Source of the DNA: JAHEGP01 sp963792875
Lineage (GTDB): Bacteria; Pseudomonadota; Gammaproteobacteria; Pseudomonadales; JAHEGP01
Reading direction: 5' to 3'
Length of the DNA stretch: 64,000 nucleotides
NCBI GenBank assembly: GCA_963792875.1
Contig: CAWBXV010000006.1
Span: 62,001-126,000 of the forward strand
The notes under the pieces were generated by a model that made no database searches, was not told the origin of the DNA, and saw only the letters and a list, made by a program, of their open reading frames with translations. The position numbers and the translations under genes were made by a program. Shown here piece after piece: positions 25,070 to 33,556 of this stretch (positions within the stretch are counted from its first letter, which is position 1; every line of letters begins with the position of its first letter).

Positions 25070-26906
25070 GTGCGCCCGGCACGGGCGCACTCCTGGAGGT
25101 GCAAGTCCTCCCGTGAGCTGGCCACAGCGAGCGAAGTGAAGCGCAACTGCGGAAGGGCGACCGACCGTGGGGAGGAAGCGTGGAGCGTAAACCGTGAGCC
25201 GATGAACAAGAACCGGATAGAAGGCGCTGCCGAGCAGGGCGAGCGGGCAAGAAGCCGTGAAGCTCTCGTGGCCAAGGCGAAGTGGCGTAAATTCGGCGGT
25301 TGTGCGGTGAAGGAGTGCGGTCTTACCCGGGGAGATCTCGCCTCATGCCTGAAAGGGCGACGTGGAGACACGGAGCGAGAAGTCAGCAGAGGCCATAGTA
25401 GCCGCCGATGAGGGGCGAAGGGCCGAACGAGAAGGAGCGTCAGACGCCTTGTCGATGAGAACGGTAGTGCATCAGATGCCCGCGCAGGCGGGGCGGGTCG
25501 TGGAAGGGCGAGGTGAAGCCTTGTCCCAATCGACCAGTGATGAAACCGGCCTCCCGCGACAGGAACCGGAGGGCGCAGGGCGAGACCTGCTGGTGCAGGC
25601 GCTCGCGAGGGAGAACATGCAGCGCGCCTGGAAGCGCGTGAAGGCAAACAAGGGTGCTGCGGGTGTTGACGGTCTGGACATAGCCCGGACGGGAGAACAC
25701 CTCCAACACGCGTGGCCGACCATCAGGCAACAACTGCTGGAGGGCACGTACAGGCCGCAGCCTGTGCGGCGCGTGGGCATCCCGAAGCCGGACGGTAGCG
25801 AACGTGAGTTGGGGATCCCCACCGTGACCGACCGTCTGATTCAGCAGGCACTGTTGCAAGTGCTGCAACCGTTGATCGATCCGACCTTCAGTGAGCACAG
25901 CTACGGGTTTCGCCCCGGACGCCGGGCGCGGGACGCGGTGCTGGCCGCGCAGCGGTACGCGAGTCAAGGTTGCCACATCGTGGTGGACGTTGACCTGTCG
26001 AAGTTCTTCGACCGGGTCAACCATGACATTCTGATCGAGCGCCTGAGCAAGCGCGTGAACGACGCCGGGGTGATCCGGCTGGTGCGCGCCTACCTCAACG
26101 CGGGCATCATGGATGGCGGTGTGGTGATCGAGCGGGTAGAGGGGACGCCGCAGGGCGGCCCGCTCTCGCCGCTGCTGGCCAACGTGTTGCTGGACGAAGT
26201 GGATCGGGCGCTTGAACGCAGAGGGCATCGCTTTGCCCGCTATGCCGACGACTGCAATGTGTATGTGCGCAGTAGGAAGGCGGGCGAGCGGGTGATGTGT
26301 CTGCTGCGCCGCTGCTACGACAAACTGCATCTGAGGATCAATGAATCCAAGAGTGCGGTAGCCTGTGTGTTCGGCCGCAAGTTCCTCGGCTACGCCCTAT
26401 GGCAAGCCGGAAACGGCGAGGTGCGACGCGCGGTGTCGGAGAAGGCGCTGGCAACGTTCAGGCAAAGGGTCAGGCAACTGACCCGGCGCAACGGCGGACG
26501 TAGCCTAGCGGAGGTGATCGAACGGCTGCGAAGCTTCTTGTTGGGATGGAAAGGGTATTTTGGGCTGGCGCAAACGCCCAGTGTCTGGCGCAGGCTGGAC
26601 GAGTGGGTTCGCCGACGCCTGCGTGCCCTCCAGCTCAAGCAGTGGCGGCGGGGTAAGACGATCTACCGGGAACTGCTCAGTCTTGGAGCCAGTGTCCGGG
26701 TGGCGAGATCGGTGGCGGCCTTGAGTCGCCGCTGGTGGCATAACAGCCTCTCTGCTGTGCACCATGTGCTGACGATTGCCTACTTCGACCGGCAGGGAGT
26801 GCCGCGGCTCTCATGACCTCAACTTCTCGAACCGCCCGGTGCGGACCCGCATGCCGGGTGGTGTGGCAGGGGAACGGTCAGCACTGCTGACCGCCCCTAT
26901 GCCGAT
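25070..26906 (+). mobile_element. Group II intron, copy 1
   Basis: The 5' end is GTGCGCCCGGCACGGGCGC, fitting the GUGYG start. A ~290-nt structured domain I region precedes the maturase frame. Domain V is recognisable at about 26828-26870 (CCGCCCGGTGCGGACCCGCA and its complement). Domain VI is the following hairpin GGTCAGCACTGCTGACC, and the 3' end is GCCGAT. Total about 1837 nt. The boundaries come from comparison with copy 2, since flanks differ outside them. It sits immediately after an intrinsic terminator. The encoded protein lacks an endonuclease domain. Both points fit bacterial class C introns. Confidence 0.85.
25362..26816 (+). CDS. ltrA: Group II intron reverse transcriptase/maturase, copy 1
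   Basis: 484 residues from GTG 25362; ATG 25455 is an alternative. Reverse-transcriptase blocks are in order: RAWKRVKANKGAAGVDGLDI, YRPQPVRRVGIPKPDG, IPTVTDRLIQQALLQVLQPL, FSEHSYGFRPGRRARDAV, VDVDLSKFFDRVNHDIL, GTPQGGPLSPLLANVLLDEV and FARYADDCNVYV with the catalytic YADD at about 294-297. A maturase domain X follows (LLGWKGYFGLAQTPSVWRRL). No HNH endonuclease (no CxxC pairs) is present. The protein aids intron splicing and copies the intron into DNA targets. It is identical in protein sequence to copy 2 at 28368-29822. Confidence 0.95.
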   Translation: METRSEKSAEAIVAADEGRRAEREGASDALSMRTVVHQMPAQAGRVVEGRGEALSQSTSDETGLPRQEPEGAGRDLLVQALARENMQRAWKRVKANKGAAGVDGLDIARTGEHLQHAWPTIRQQLLEGTYRPQPVRRVGIPKPDGSERELGIPTVTDRLIQQALLQVLQPLIDPTFSEHSYGFRPGRRARDAVLAAQRYASQGCHIVVDVDLSKFFDRVNHDILIERLSKRVNDAGVIRLVRAYLNAGIMDGGVVIERVEGTPQGGPLSPLLANVLLDEVDRALERRGHRFARYADDCNVYVRSRKAGERVMCLLRRCYDKLHLRINESKSAVACVFGRKFLGYALWQAGNGEVRRAVSEKALATFRQRVRQLTRRNGGRSLAEVIERLRSFLLGWKGYFGLAQTPSVWRRLDEWVRRRLRALQLKQWRRGKTIYRELLSLGASVRVARSVAALSRRWWHNSLSAVHHVLTIAYFDRQGVPRLS

Positions 26907-26988
26907 TGCGCCCGGCATGGGCGCGCCTCTGGAACTGACAGCCCTCCCGCGAGTTCAACCCAGCGAGCGAAGACCAGCGCAACGGCGG
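26907..26988 (+). repeat. 5' remnant of an older group II intron
   Basis: Directly after the 3' end of copy 1 the sequence restarts like an intron 5' end: TGCGCCCGGCATGGGCGC, then CTCCCGCGAG and CAGCGAGCGAAG before AGCGCAAC. Over ~80 bp it parallels the first ~83 bp of the intact intron with many changes. The remainder of that older intron is gone. This implies an earlier insertion at the same terminator. Confidence 0.6.
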
Positions 26989-27310
26989 CTTGCTGCGGTG
27001 ATGCCCTGCCCGCACTGGAATCCCCGGTCCCTGCCGACGCGCTGCGGCGGTGTGCAACTGTGGCCATCAGTACCGGGTTCCGCTCCTCGATAGCGAGACC
27101 CCGGCCGGGAAGCCGGGTATCCGCAGGACGTCAAGCGCAGTCGCCAGAAGTGTGACGGAAATAGGCATTCAGAGGCTACAAAAGTTCACAGACCGCCGTG
27201 TCTGCGAGTTGCTACTGTGGCCTCAAGATTCGATGGAACGAGAGGCAGTCGATCCTCGGATCAGTCACGCAAACCGCCACACCACTATCACTTTGCAAGG
27301 GAGCAATACC
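26989..27310. other. Spacer and upstream region of the second PEP-CTERM gene
   Basis: No gene. The left half is unassigned. The right half (from about 27190) repeats, with changes, the non-coding sequence upstream of paralogue 1 and should hold the promoter and leader of paralogue 2. Confidence 0.45.
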
Positions 27311-28015
27311 ATGAAAGCAAGAATTTCCGCACTAGCCCTGGCCGTCGCGGCGTCTGTTTCCGGTGCGGCGTTCGCCGCTGAGATCGACGTGTTCGGCGGG
27401 TCTTCGCCCGTAACATTCGACTACACGAATCAGTCAACCGTGGCGACGGTTGCAATGCAGGGCATCCTGCCCAACCCCGATTGGCAGGCGCTCGCAGAGA
27501 GTGGCCCCAGCACCGCAGTGTATCTGGGCGGAGCATTCAAAAAACTTGAGACGCCACTCGCACTGCAGGTGACCTACACCTTCGTCGACTGGAAAGAAGT
27601 GGCCTGGACCGATACCTTCCGGGTCGGTGACAACGTGATCTCCAACAAGGGGCCCGCAGGCCAGTCATTTACGGTCACCTATATGCCCGGCGATGATGTC
27701 AATTTCACTTTCACCTCCCAGGCGGCCGATGAGGCGGTAGCGCGGGTAGTCAATAATGATTCGAACCAGTACGTAGGCAACATCACCGATCGCAACCAGC
27801 TCAATTTCGCTGCGCTGAAAGTCCGCAGCGGCCTCTGGCTGCTGGGTCTGGAAGATGGCCTGGTCGATGAAACCAACGGGCCGGACTACGATGACCTGAT
27901 TATCCTGGCCCGAGCTGAACTCGTCGAGGTGCCCGAGCCGGGCTCCATGGCGCTGCTGGGCCTGGGTGCGGTCGGCCTCGGCCTGACCCGCATGAAGCGC
28001 AAGCAGAGCGCCTGA
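27311..28015 (+). CDS. PEP-CTERM protein, paralogue 2
   Basis: 234 residues from ATG 27311, with GGGAG at 8 bp. It has the same architecture as paralogue 1: signal peptide MKARISALALAVAASVSGAA, beta-rich domain, acidic loop LEDGLVDETNGPDYDDLIIL and PEP-CTERM tail from residue ~207 (VPEPGS ... MKRKQSA). The N-terminal 45 residues and the segment around 70-120 differ most from paralogue 1; the C-terminal third is nearly the same. The pair arose by tandem duplication well before the introns arrived. It is followed by the same terminator hairpin and a second intron. Confidence 0.85.
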   Translation: MKARISALALAVAASVSGAAFAAEIDVFGGSSPVTFDYTNQSTVATVAMQGILPNPDWQALAESGPSTAVYLGGAFKKLETPLALQVTYTFVDWKEVAWTDTFRVGDNVISNKGPAGQSFTVTYMPGDDVNFTFTSQAADEAVARVVNNDSNQYVGNITDRNQLNFAALKVRSGLWLLGLEDGLVDETNGPDYDDLIILARAELVEVPEPGSMALLGLGAVGLGLTRMKRKQSA

Positions 28016-28041
28016 TCGCCAGCGCTCAACCTCTCTCCAGT

Positions 28042-28066
28042 GGCCCCGCTCATGCGGGGCCTTTTT
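28042..28066 (+). terminator. Intrinsic terminator of PEP-CTERM paralogue 2, intron target
   Basis: The same hairpin as at 25044: GGCCCCGC-tcat-GCGGGGCC followed by TTTTT. One G separates the T-run from the intron start at 28068. Confidence 0.85.
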
Positions 28067-28067
28067 G

Positions 28068-29912
28068 GTGCGCCCGGCACGGGCGCACTCCTGGAGGTGC
28101 AAGTCCTCCCGTGAGCTGGCCACAGCGAGCGAAGTGAAGCGCAACTGCGGAAGGGCGACCGACCGTGGGGAGGAAGCGTGGAGCGTAAACCGTGAGCCGA
28201 TGAACAAGAACCGGATAGAAGGCGCTGCCGAGCAGGGCGAGCGGGCAAGAAGCCGTGAAGCTCTCGTGGCCAAGGCGAAGTGGCGTAAATTCGGCGGTTG
28301 TGCGGTGAAGGAGTGCGGTCTTACCCGGGGAGATGGGAAGATCTCGCCTCATGCCTGAAAGGGCGACGTGGAGACACGGAGCGAGAAGTCAGCAGAGGCC
28401 ATAGTAGCCGCCGATGAGGGGCGAAGGGCCGAACGAGAAGGAGCGTCAGACGCCTTGTCGATGAGAACGGTAGTGCATCAGATGCCCGCGCAGGCGGGGC
28501 GGGTCGTGGAAGGGCGAGGTGAAGCCTTGTCCCAATCGACCAGTGATGAAACCGGCCTCCCGCGACAGGAACCGGAGGGCGCAGGGCGAGACCTGCTGGT
28601 GCAGGCACTCGCGAGGGAGAACATGCAGCGCGCCTGGAAGCGCGTGAAGGCAAACAAGGGTGCTGCGGGTGTTGACGGTCTGGACATAGCCCGGACGGGA
28701 GAACACCTCCAACACGCGTGGCCGACCATCAGGCAACAACTGCTGGAGGGCACGTACAGGCCGCAGCCTGTGCGGCGCGTGGGCATCCCGAAGCCGGACG
28801 GTAGCGAACGTGAGTTGGGGATCCCCACCGTGACCGACCGTCTGATTCAGCAGGCACTGTTGCAAGTGCTGCAACCGTTGATCGATCCGACCTTCAGTGA
28901 GCACAGCTACGGGTTTCGCCCCGGACGCCGGGCGCGGGACGCGGTGCTGGCCGCGCAGCGGTACGCGAGTCAAGGTTGCCACATCGTGGTGGACGTTGAC
29001 CTGTCGAAGTTCTTCGACCGGGTCAACCATGACATTCTGATCGAGCGCCTGAGCAAGCGCGTGAACGACGCCGGGGTGATCCGGCTGGTGCGCGCCTACC
29101 TCAACGCGGGCATCATGGATGGCGGTGTGGTGATCGAGCGGGTAGAGGGGACGCCGCAGGGCGGCCCGCTCTCGCCGCTGCTGGCCAACGTGTTGCTGGA
29201 CGAAGTGGATCGGGCGCTTGAACGCAGAGGGCATCGCTTTGCCCGCTATGCCGACGACTGCAATGTGTATGTGCGCAGTAGGAAGGCGGGCGAGCGGGTG
29301 ATGTGTCTGCTGCGCCGCTGCTACGACAAACTGCATCTGAGGATCAATGAATCCAAGAGTGCGGTAGCCTGTGTGTTCGGCCGCAAGTTCCTCGGCTACG
29401 CCCTATGGCAAGCCGGAAACGGCGAGGTGCGACGCGCGGTGTCGGAGAAGGCGCTGGCAACGTTCAGGCAAAGGGTCAGGCAACTGACCCGGCGCAACGG
29501 CGGACGTAGCCTAGCGGAGGTGATCGAACGGCTGCGAAGCTTCTTGTTGGGATGGAAAGGGTATTTTGGGCTGGCGCAAACGCCCAGTGTCTGGCGCAGG
29601 CTGGACGAGTGGGTTCGCCGACGCCTGCGTGCCCTCCAGCTCAAGCAGTGGCGGCGGGGTAAGACGATCTACCGGGAACTGCTCAGTCTTGGAGCCAGTG
29701 TCCGGGTGGCGAGATCGGTGGCGGCCTTGAGTCGCCGCTGGTGGCATAACAGCCTCTCTGCTGTGCACCATGTGCTGACGATTGCCTACTTCGACCGGCA
29801 GGGAGTGCCGCGGCTCTCATGACCTCAACTTCTCGAACCGCCCGGTGCGGACCCGCATGCCGGGTGGTGTGGCAGGGGAACGGTCAGCACTGCTGACCGC
29901 CCCTATGCCGAT
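28068..29912 (+). mobile_element. Group II intron, copy 2
   Basis: Starts GTGCGCCCGGCA and ends GCCGAT, about 1845 nt. It matches copy 1 except for an 8-bp insertion (GATGGGAA, about 28333-28340) before the maturase frame and one silent base in the ORF. Domains V and VI are identical to copy 1. The near-identity contrasts with the divergence of the two flanking PEP-CTERM genes. Confidence 0.85.
28368..29822 (+). CDS. ltrA: Group II intron reverse transcriptase/maturase, copy 2
   Basis: 484 residues, the same protein as copy 1. The only difference noticed is one synonymous base (gcg to gca) in the codon for Ala within LVQALARENM. RT blocks, YADD and maturase domain X are intact; there is no endonuclease domain. 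Start GTG 28368, or ATG 28461 by analogy with copy 1. Both copies appear functional. Confidence 0.95.
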   Translation: METRSEKSAEAIVAADEGRRAEREGASDALSMRTVVHQMPAQAGRVVEGRGEALSQSTSDETGLPRQEPEGAGRDLLVQALARENMQRAWKRVKANKGAAGVDGLDIARTGEHLQHAWPTIRQQLLEGTYRPQPVRRVGIPKPDGSERELGIPTVTDRLIQQALLQVLQPLIDPTFSEHSYGFRPGRRARDAVLAAQRYASQGCHIVVDVDLSKFFDRVNHDILIERLSKRVNDAGVIRLVRAYLNAGIMDGGVVIERVEGTPQGGPLSPLLANVLLDEVDRALERRGHRFARYADDCNVYVRSRKAGERVMCLLRRCYDKLHLRINESKSAVACVFGRKFLGYALWQAGNGEVRRAVSEKALATFRQRVRQLTRRNGGRSLAEVIERLRSFLLGWKGYFGLAQTPSVWRRLDEWVRRRLRALQLKQWRRGKTIYRELLSLGASVRVARSVAALSRRWWHNSLSAVHHVLTIAYFDRQGVPRLS

Positions 29913-29913
29913 T

Positions 29914-29960
29914 TGCGCCCGGCATGGGCGCACCTCCCCAAGTGCCAGTTCTCCCGCGAA
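29914..29960 (+). repeat. 5' remnant of an older group II intron (second site)
   Basis: After copy 2 the sequence reads TTGCGCCCGGCATGGGCGCA and continues about 45 bp along the intron 5' end (CAAGTGCCAGTTCTCCCGCG), then diverges. As at 26907, an older, decayed intron start lies 3' of the intact one. Confidence 0.55.
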
Positions 29961-30202
29961 GCGATGGACGCGGCGGCAGCAGCGCTCGCAGTCCCTGGTG
30001 CGGACCTGTCTGCCGGTACGCTTTCCCGCCGCGGCTTCCCCCGCGCCTCGCCAGAGAAGGGTGACCGCCCCTGAAGGGTGTTGTCGAAGGTCTTTCCCTG
30101 GCGCGGCATATCGCGCAGAATCGAGCGATGAGCGCGCTGTGCTGACCTGCAGCCGGCGCAGTGACGATGATAGGCCTGGCTGGCCGTGATCAAGGAGGCC
30201 CC

Positions 30203-30880
30203 ATGTGGCATGCTACCCTTCGCTGCTCCCGCAGCAGCTTCCGTTCCTGCCGGCGATCCGGTGAGCGCCGCGCGGGTCCTGCACGTCCCCCAAGCTGCGG
30301 CCTGCTGGTGCTCGGCGCGCTGGTTGCGGTGCCTGCTGCCTGGGCGCAGGGTCCTTCCTTCTCCTGTGCCGCGGTTGGGGCGGACTCCATCGAGGCGCTG
30401 GTCTGTGCGGATGAGGGACTGTCCCGGCTGGATCGCCAACTGGCGGAGGTCTACGGGGCCGCTCTCGACAGGGCAGCGGACGAAAGGCCGCCGGTGCTCA
30501 AGGCGGAGCAGCGCGGCTGGATCAAGGGCCGCGACGATTGCTGGAAGAGCGACGACCGGCGGCGATGCGTCGAGGACAGCTATCGCCTGCGCACCGCTGA
30601 GCTGCAGGCAAGGTATCGGCTGGTCGGCAGCAGCGGCACCGTGACTTTCACGTGTAATGGCAATGCCGCCGACCAGGTCGTCGCCACCTATTTTGACACC
30701 GACCCGCCCACCCTCATCGCCGAGCGTGGCGACCAGGTGTCGCTGATGGTGCGCGAGCCGGCCGGCAGTGGGGCGAAGTACCAGGGCCGCAACGAATCGC
30801 TGTGGGAACACCAGGGTGAGGCGCTGATCCGCTGGGGCTACGGCAGCGCGGAGCTGCGCTGTCGGCGTCAGCCGCAATAA
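30203..30880 (+). CDS. Secreted LprI/MliC-like lysozyme-inhibitor protein
   Basis: 225 residues from ATG 30203, with AAGGAGG at 4-5 bp; an upstream ATG at 30161 has no ribosome site. After a long basic leader there is a hydrophobic export segment (GLLVLGALVAVPAAWAQ). Domain 1 is DUF1311/LprI-like (FSCAAVGADSIEALVCADEG, LRAEQ-type KAEQRGWIKGRDDCWKSDDR). Domain 2 is MliC-like (VTFTCNGNAADQVVATYFDT, NESLWEHQGEALIRW). MliC proteins inhibit c-type lysozyme in the periplasm, and LprI-type domains have also been linked to lysozyme inhibition. This pairing in one protein suggests protection of peptidoglycan. Confidence 0.75.
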   Translation: MWHATLRCSRSSFRSCRRSGERRAGPARPPSCGLLVLGALVAVPAAWAQGPSFSCAAVGADSIEALVCADEGLSRLDRQLAEVYGAALDRAADERPPVLKAEQRGWIKGRDDCWKSDDRRRCVEDSYRLRTAELQARYRLVGSSGTVTFTCNGNAADQVVATYFDTDPPTLIAERGDQVSLMVREPAGSGAKYQGRNESLWEHQGEALIRWGYGSAELRCRRQPQ

Positions 30881-30950
30881 GCCGCGGGGCGCGCGCCCGA
30901 CCGGGTTGGCGCCCGCGCGCTCGCAGCCGACGCAGCAGGGAGGGCCGGGC

Positions 30951-32108
30951 ATGCGGCCGGCGATCGTTTTCATCCACGGCTTCAAGGGCAGCGTGCTGCG
31001 GCAGCGCGCCAGCGGCAGCTGCAGCTGGATCACCGCGCCCGCTGCCCTGTGGGGCTCTCAGACGCTGGCGCTGCCGGGCGAGGGCTTGCAGATCGACCGC
31101 GCGCTGGACCTGTGCGTCGACGGGGTGCTGGAGCGGGTCTGCATCGTCCCCCGGCTGCTCTATGCCCAGGTCTATGGTCCCTGGCTCAAGGCAGTGGCAC
31201 TGGCCTGTGCGGGCAGGGCGCAGATCGTACCCTTTGCCTATGACTGGCGCAGGTCGAACCTCGAGGCCGTGCGGGCGCTGGCGGCCCTGGTTGACGCATT
31301 GCGCGCACGCGGCGCGCCGGCGGTGCATCTGGTGGCGCACAGTATGGGCGGGCTGATCGCGGCTTACTATTTGCGCTACGGCACCCAGGCGCTGGCGTTG
31401 GCCAGCGAGACCTGGGCGGGGGCGGCGGCCGTCGACCGGGTGGTCATCGCCGGCACGCCCTATCGGGGCTTGATGAGGGCCTTTCACGATATGGCCTGCG
31501 GGGCGGTGACGGTGCGCAACAGAACGCTGCTCGGCCCGGTCGCGATGGCCTCCATGCCGGCCGCCTACCAGCTGCTGCCCTGGCCTGCCGCGGACAAAGT
31601 GCTGTCGCCATCGCTGTCCCCGGAGCCACAGGCCATCTACCACGCCCGGCATTGGCGCGATGGCGGCTGGGGCCTCTTTGCCGACGCCCAGACGCTGCCC
31701 GACGCCGCGCGCGAGGCGCGCTATGCCTATTGCGGCGCCCACCTCGACGGCGCCCGCCGCTGGTTCGAGCTGCTGCATGCGCCCCTGGCGCGGCGCCCGC
31801 GACCCGGCAGCGCCGCCCTGTTGACTATTCGCGGTGGTGGCTACGCCACGTCGGATCGCGCCGTGTGGTGCAGGGACAGCGGCGCGTTGCTGTTCGACAG
31901 CCGGCGAGCGCGCCGGCGGCTCAGCGGCGGCGGCGCTGTGGTGCTCACCGCCGACGGCGACCAGACCGTCACGCTCGAATCCGCGGCGCTGCCCACCGCC
32001 TATCGGGAGGGGCTGGTCACCACGGCGCTGGATTTCAGGGTTGGCCATGCCGGCATGTATTCAGACCGTCGCGTACAGCGCGCCGTGCTGGATTTTCTGA
32101 GCGTCTGA
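30951..32108 (+). CDS. LCAT-like alpha/beta hydrolase
   Basis: 385 residues from ATG 30951, with GGGAGG upstream. The early oxyanion-type strand is IVFIHGFKGS. WGSQTLALPGEGLQIDRAL and IVPFAYDWRRSNLEAV are typical of lecithin:cholesterol acyltransferase-like lipases. The nucleophile elbow is HLVAHSMGGLIAAYYL (G-x-S-x-G type AHSMGG). A C-terminal His-containing segment VGHAGMYSD supplies the likely catalytic His, and GDQTV the likely Asp. No signal peptide is seen. The substrate is presumably an ester lipid, which is inference. Confidence 0.75.
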   Translation: MRPAIVFIHGFKGSVLRQRASGSCSWITAPAALWGSQTLALPGEGLQIDRALDLCVDGVLERVCIVPRLLYAQVYGPWLKAVALACAGRAQIVPFAYDWRRSNLEAVRALAALVDALRARGAPAVHLVAHSMGGLIAAYYLRYGTQALALASETWAGAAAVDRVVIAGTPYRGLMRAFHDMACGAVTVRNRTLLGPVAMASMPAAYQLLPWPAADKVLSPSLSPEPQAIYHARHWRDGGWGLFADAQTLPDAAREARYAYCGAHLDGARRWFELLHAPLARRPRPGSAALLTIRGGGYATSDRAVWCRDSGALLFDSRRARRRLSGGGAVVLTADGDQTVTLESAALPTAYREGLVTTALDFRVGHAGMYSDRRVQRAVLDFLSV

Positions 32109-32143
32109 CGTGGCCGCCGCGGCGCCGCCCTGACCTGCGGCCG

Positions 32144-33421
32144 TTATGGCGCCTCTTTTGCCGTCGCCTCGTGGCGGTGCGGGCTGGGCGGGAAGCGCGC
32201 CACCAGCGCCAGCCTTTTGCCGTCGCGCACGACCTCGAGCGGCAGCCAGGTGCCCCAGGGTTGCCGCGCGATGATGCCCACGAGCTCCGCCGGGCTGTTG
32301 AGGGCGGAGCCCGCGGCGCTGGCGATGACGTCGCCGGGCCGCAGCCCGGTGCTCTGGGCGACGCTGCCGTCGCTGACCCGCAGCACGGTCACCCGCTGCG
32401 CCTGGTCGTCCAGCGCGACGCCCAGTCGCGGCCGCGGCGGGCTGGCGTGAAACGACTGCTCGGGCGGCACGGTGAATACCGCATCGGCCAGGTCCGCAGC
32501 CATGCCGGTGCAGGGCGCTCCGGTGTCGACCGGCACCAGCGTGGCGACGCCGTGCTCGCCCAGCGCGGCCAGCTGGTGGGGCACGCCGTAGCCGTAGTCG
32601 ACGTGGCCGCGGCCCATGATGCCCACGACCAGTGCGCCGGGATGCTGCCGTCGCGCCTGCAGTAGTGCCTCGGCCATGGCGCGGTCCCAGGTGAGCTGGG
32701 CCTCCACGAAGTGCTGGAAGTCGCTGCTGGCCAGCGTTGCAGCGAGCGCCGGCAGGGGCGCCGGTTCGCCCGCAGCGGCGCTGCCGTGCGCTGCCTGCTG
32801 CAGCTTCTGGCGATACACCTCCGCCAGCGCCAGGCGGTAGCCCTCGGTGGCGGGGGCGGGGTCGCCCAGTCCCTGGCGCTCGGCCGCCGGTATGGCGTCC
32901 CAGCCCTCATCGCCCACCCGCATCACCAGTCCGCGGTCGACATTGAGTGCCTGCGCGGGCTGGCGGTTCAGGCGGGCGAACCGGAACAGCGGCAGATAGT
33001 GCGCGGGGTCGTAGCCCCAGTGCTGGTACCACCCCACGGCAGTGAGGAACTCGTCCTCGCTGTATTGTCCCCCGACCCATCGGTCCAGCGCGGGCTGGGT
33101 AGAGCGGGGCAGCATCTCGAAGCCCAGCACCACGCGGGGACGGTAGGCGTACAGTCCCGCCAGGGTCTGCAGCTGCCATAGGTGGTGGCTGGCCGAGGTG
33201 TGGCTCTCGCCGAGCAGGACGATGTCGCGGCGTGCCGCCGCCGCGAGGACCTGGTCGGCGCCGCGCGCCTGGCCGGTGTCCGGTTCTATCCAGGCGCCCG
33301 GGCCAGCGCAGGGAGCCGGCCCCGCACTGTCCGCTTTGGGGGCGACGGTGCTCTGACAGGCGCACAGCGCCAGCGTGGCGCAGGCCAGCGCCATAGTCTT
33401 CAGCAGGATTGCCGCGTGCAT
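32144..33421 (-). CDS. ChaN-family lipoprotein with C-terminal PDZ domain
   Basis: About 425 residues from ATG 33421; ATG 33439 adds six residues. A lipoprotein signal ends ATLALCAC. The ChaN/DUF399 domain shows DIVLLGESHTSASHHLWQLQ, VVLGFEMLPRSTQPALDRWV, TAVGWYQHWGYDPAHYLPLF and VVGIMGRGHVDYGYGVPHQL. ChaN of Campylobacter is an outer-membrane haem-binding lipoprotein. A PDZ-like domain follows (RLGVALDDQAQRVTVLRVSD, TGLRPGDVIASAAG), common in some gammaproteobacterial members. It may take part in iron or haem handling; no partner genes are adjacent. Confidence 0.8.
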   Translation of the reverse strand: MHAAILLKTMALACATLALCACQSTVAPKADSAGPAPCAGPGAWIEPDTGQARGADQVLAAAARRDIVLLGESHTSASHHLWQLQTLAGLYAYRPRVVLGFEMLPRSTQPALDRWVGGQYSEDEFLTAVGWYQHWGYDPAHYLPLFRFARLNRQPAQALNVDRGLVMRVGDEGWDAIPAAERQGLGDPAPATEGYRLALAEVYRQKLQQAAHGSAAAGEPAPLPALAATLASSDFQHFVEAQLTWDRAMAEALLQARRQHPGALVVGIMGRGHVDYGYGVPHQLAALGEHGVATLVPVDTGAPCTGMAADLADAVFTVPPEQSFHASPPRPRLGVALDDQAQRVTVLRVSDGSVAQSTGLRPGDVIASAAGSALNSPAELVGIIARQPWGTWLPLEVVRDGKRLALVARFPPSPHRHEATAKEAP

Positions 33422-33556
33422 GGTCTTGCTACCTTTCATTGCGCGGCTGCAGCATGGCAGCCGGTACCTAGGAATATCACGACACGCCGTATACACTGGT
33501 GCCCGTGACCGACGGCGCCAGCGCCGGGAAACGATCGGCAGCATGAGGAGTCTCTG

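Noticed and set aside
25440..26330. 296-codon frames antisense to the intron maturases (also 28446-29336)
   Set aside because: They are fully inside the reverse-transcriptase gene on the opposite strand and carry no recognisable motif.
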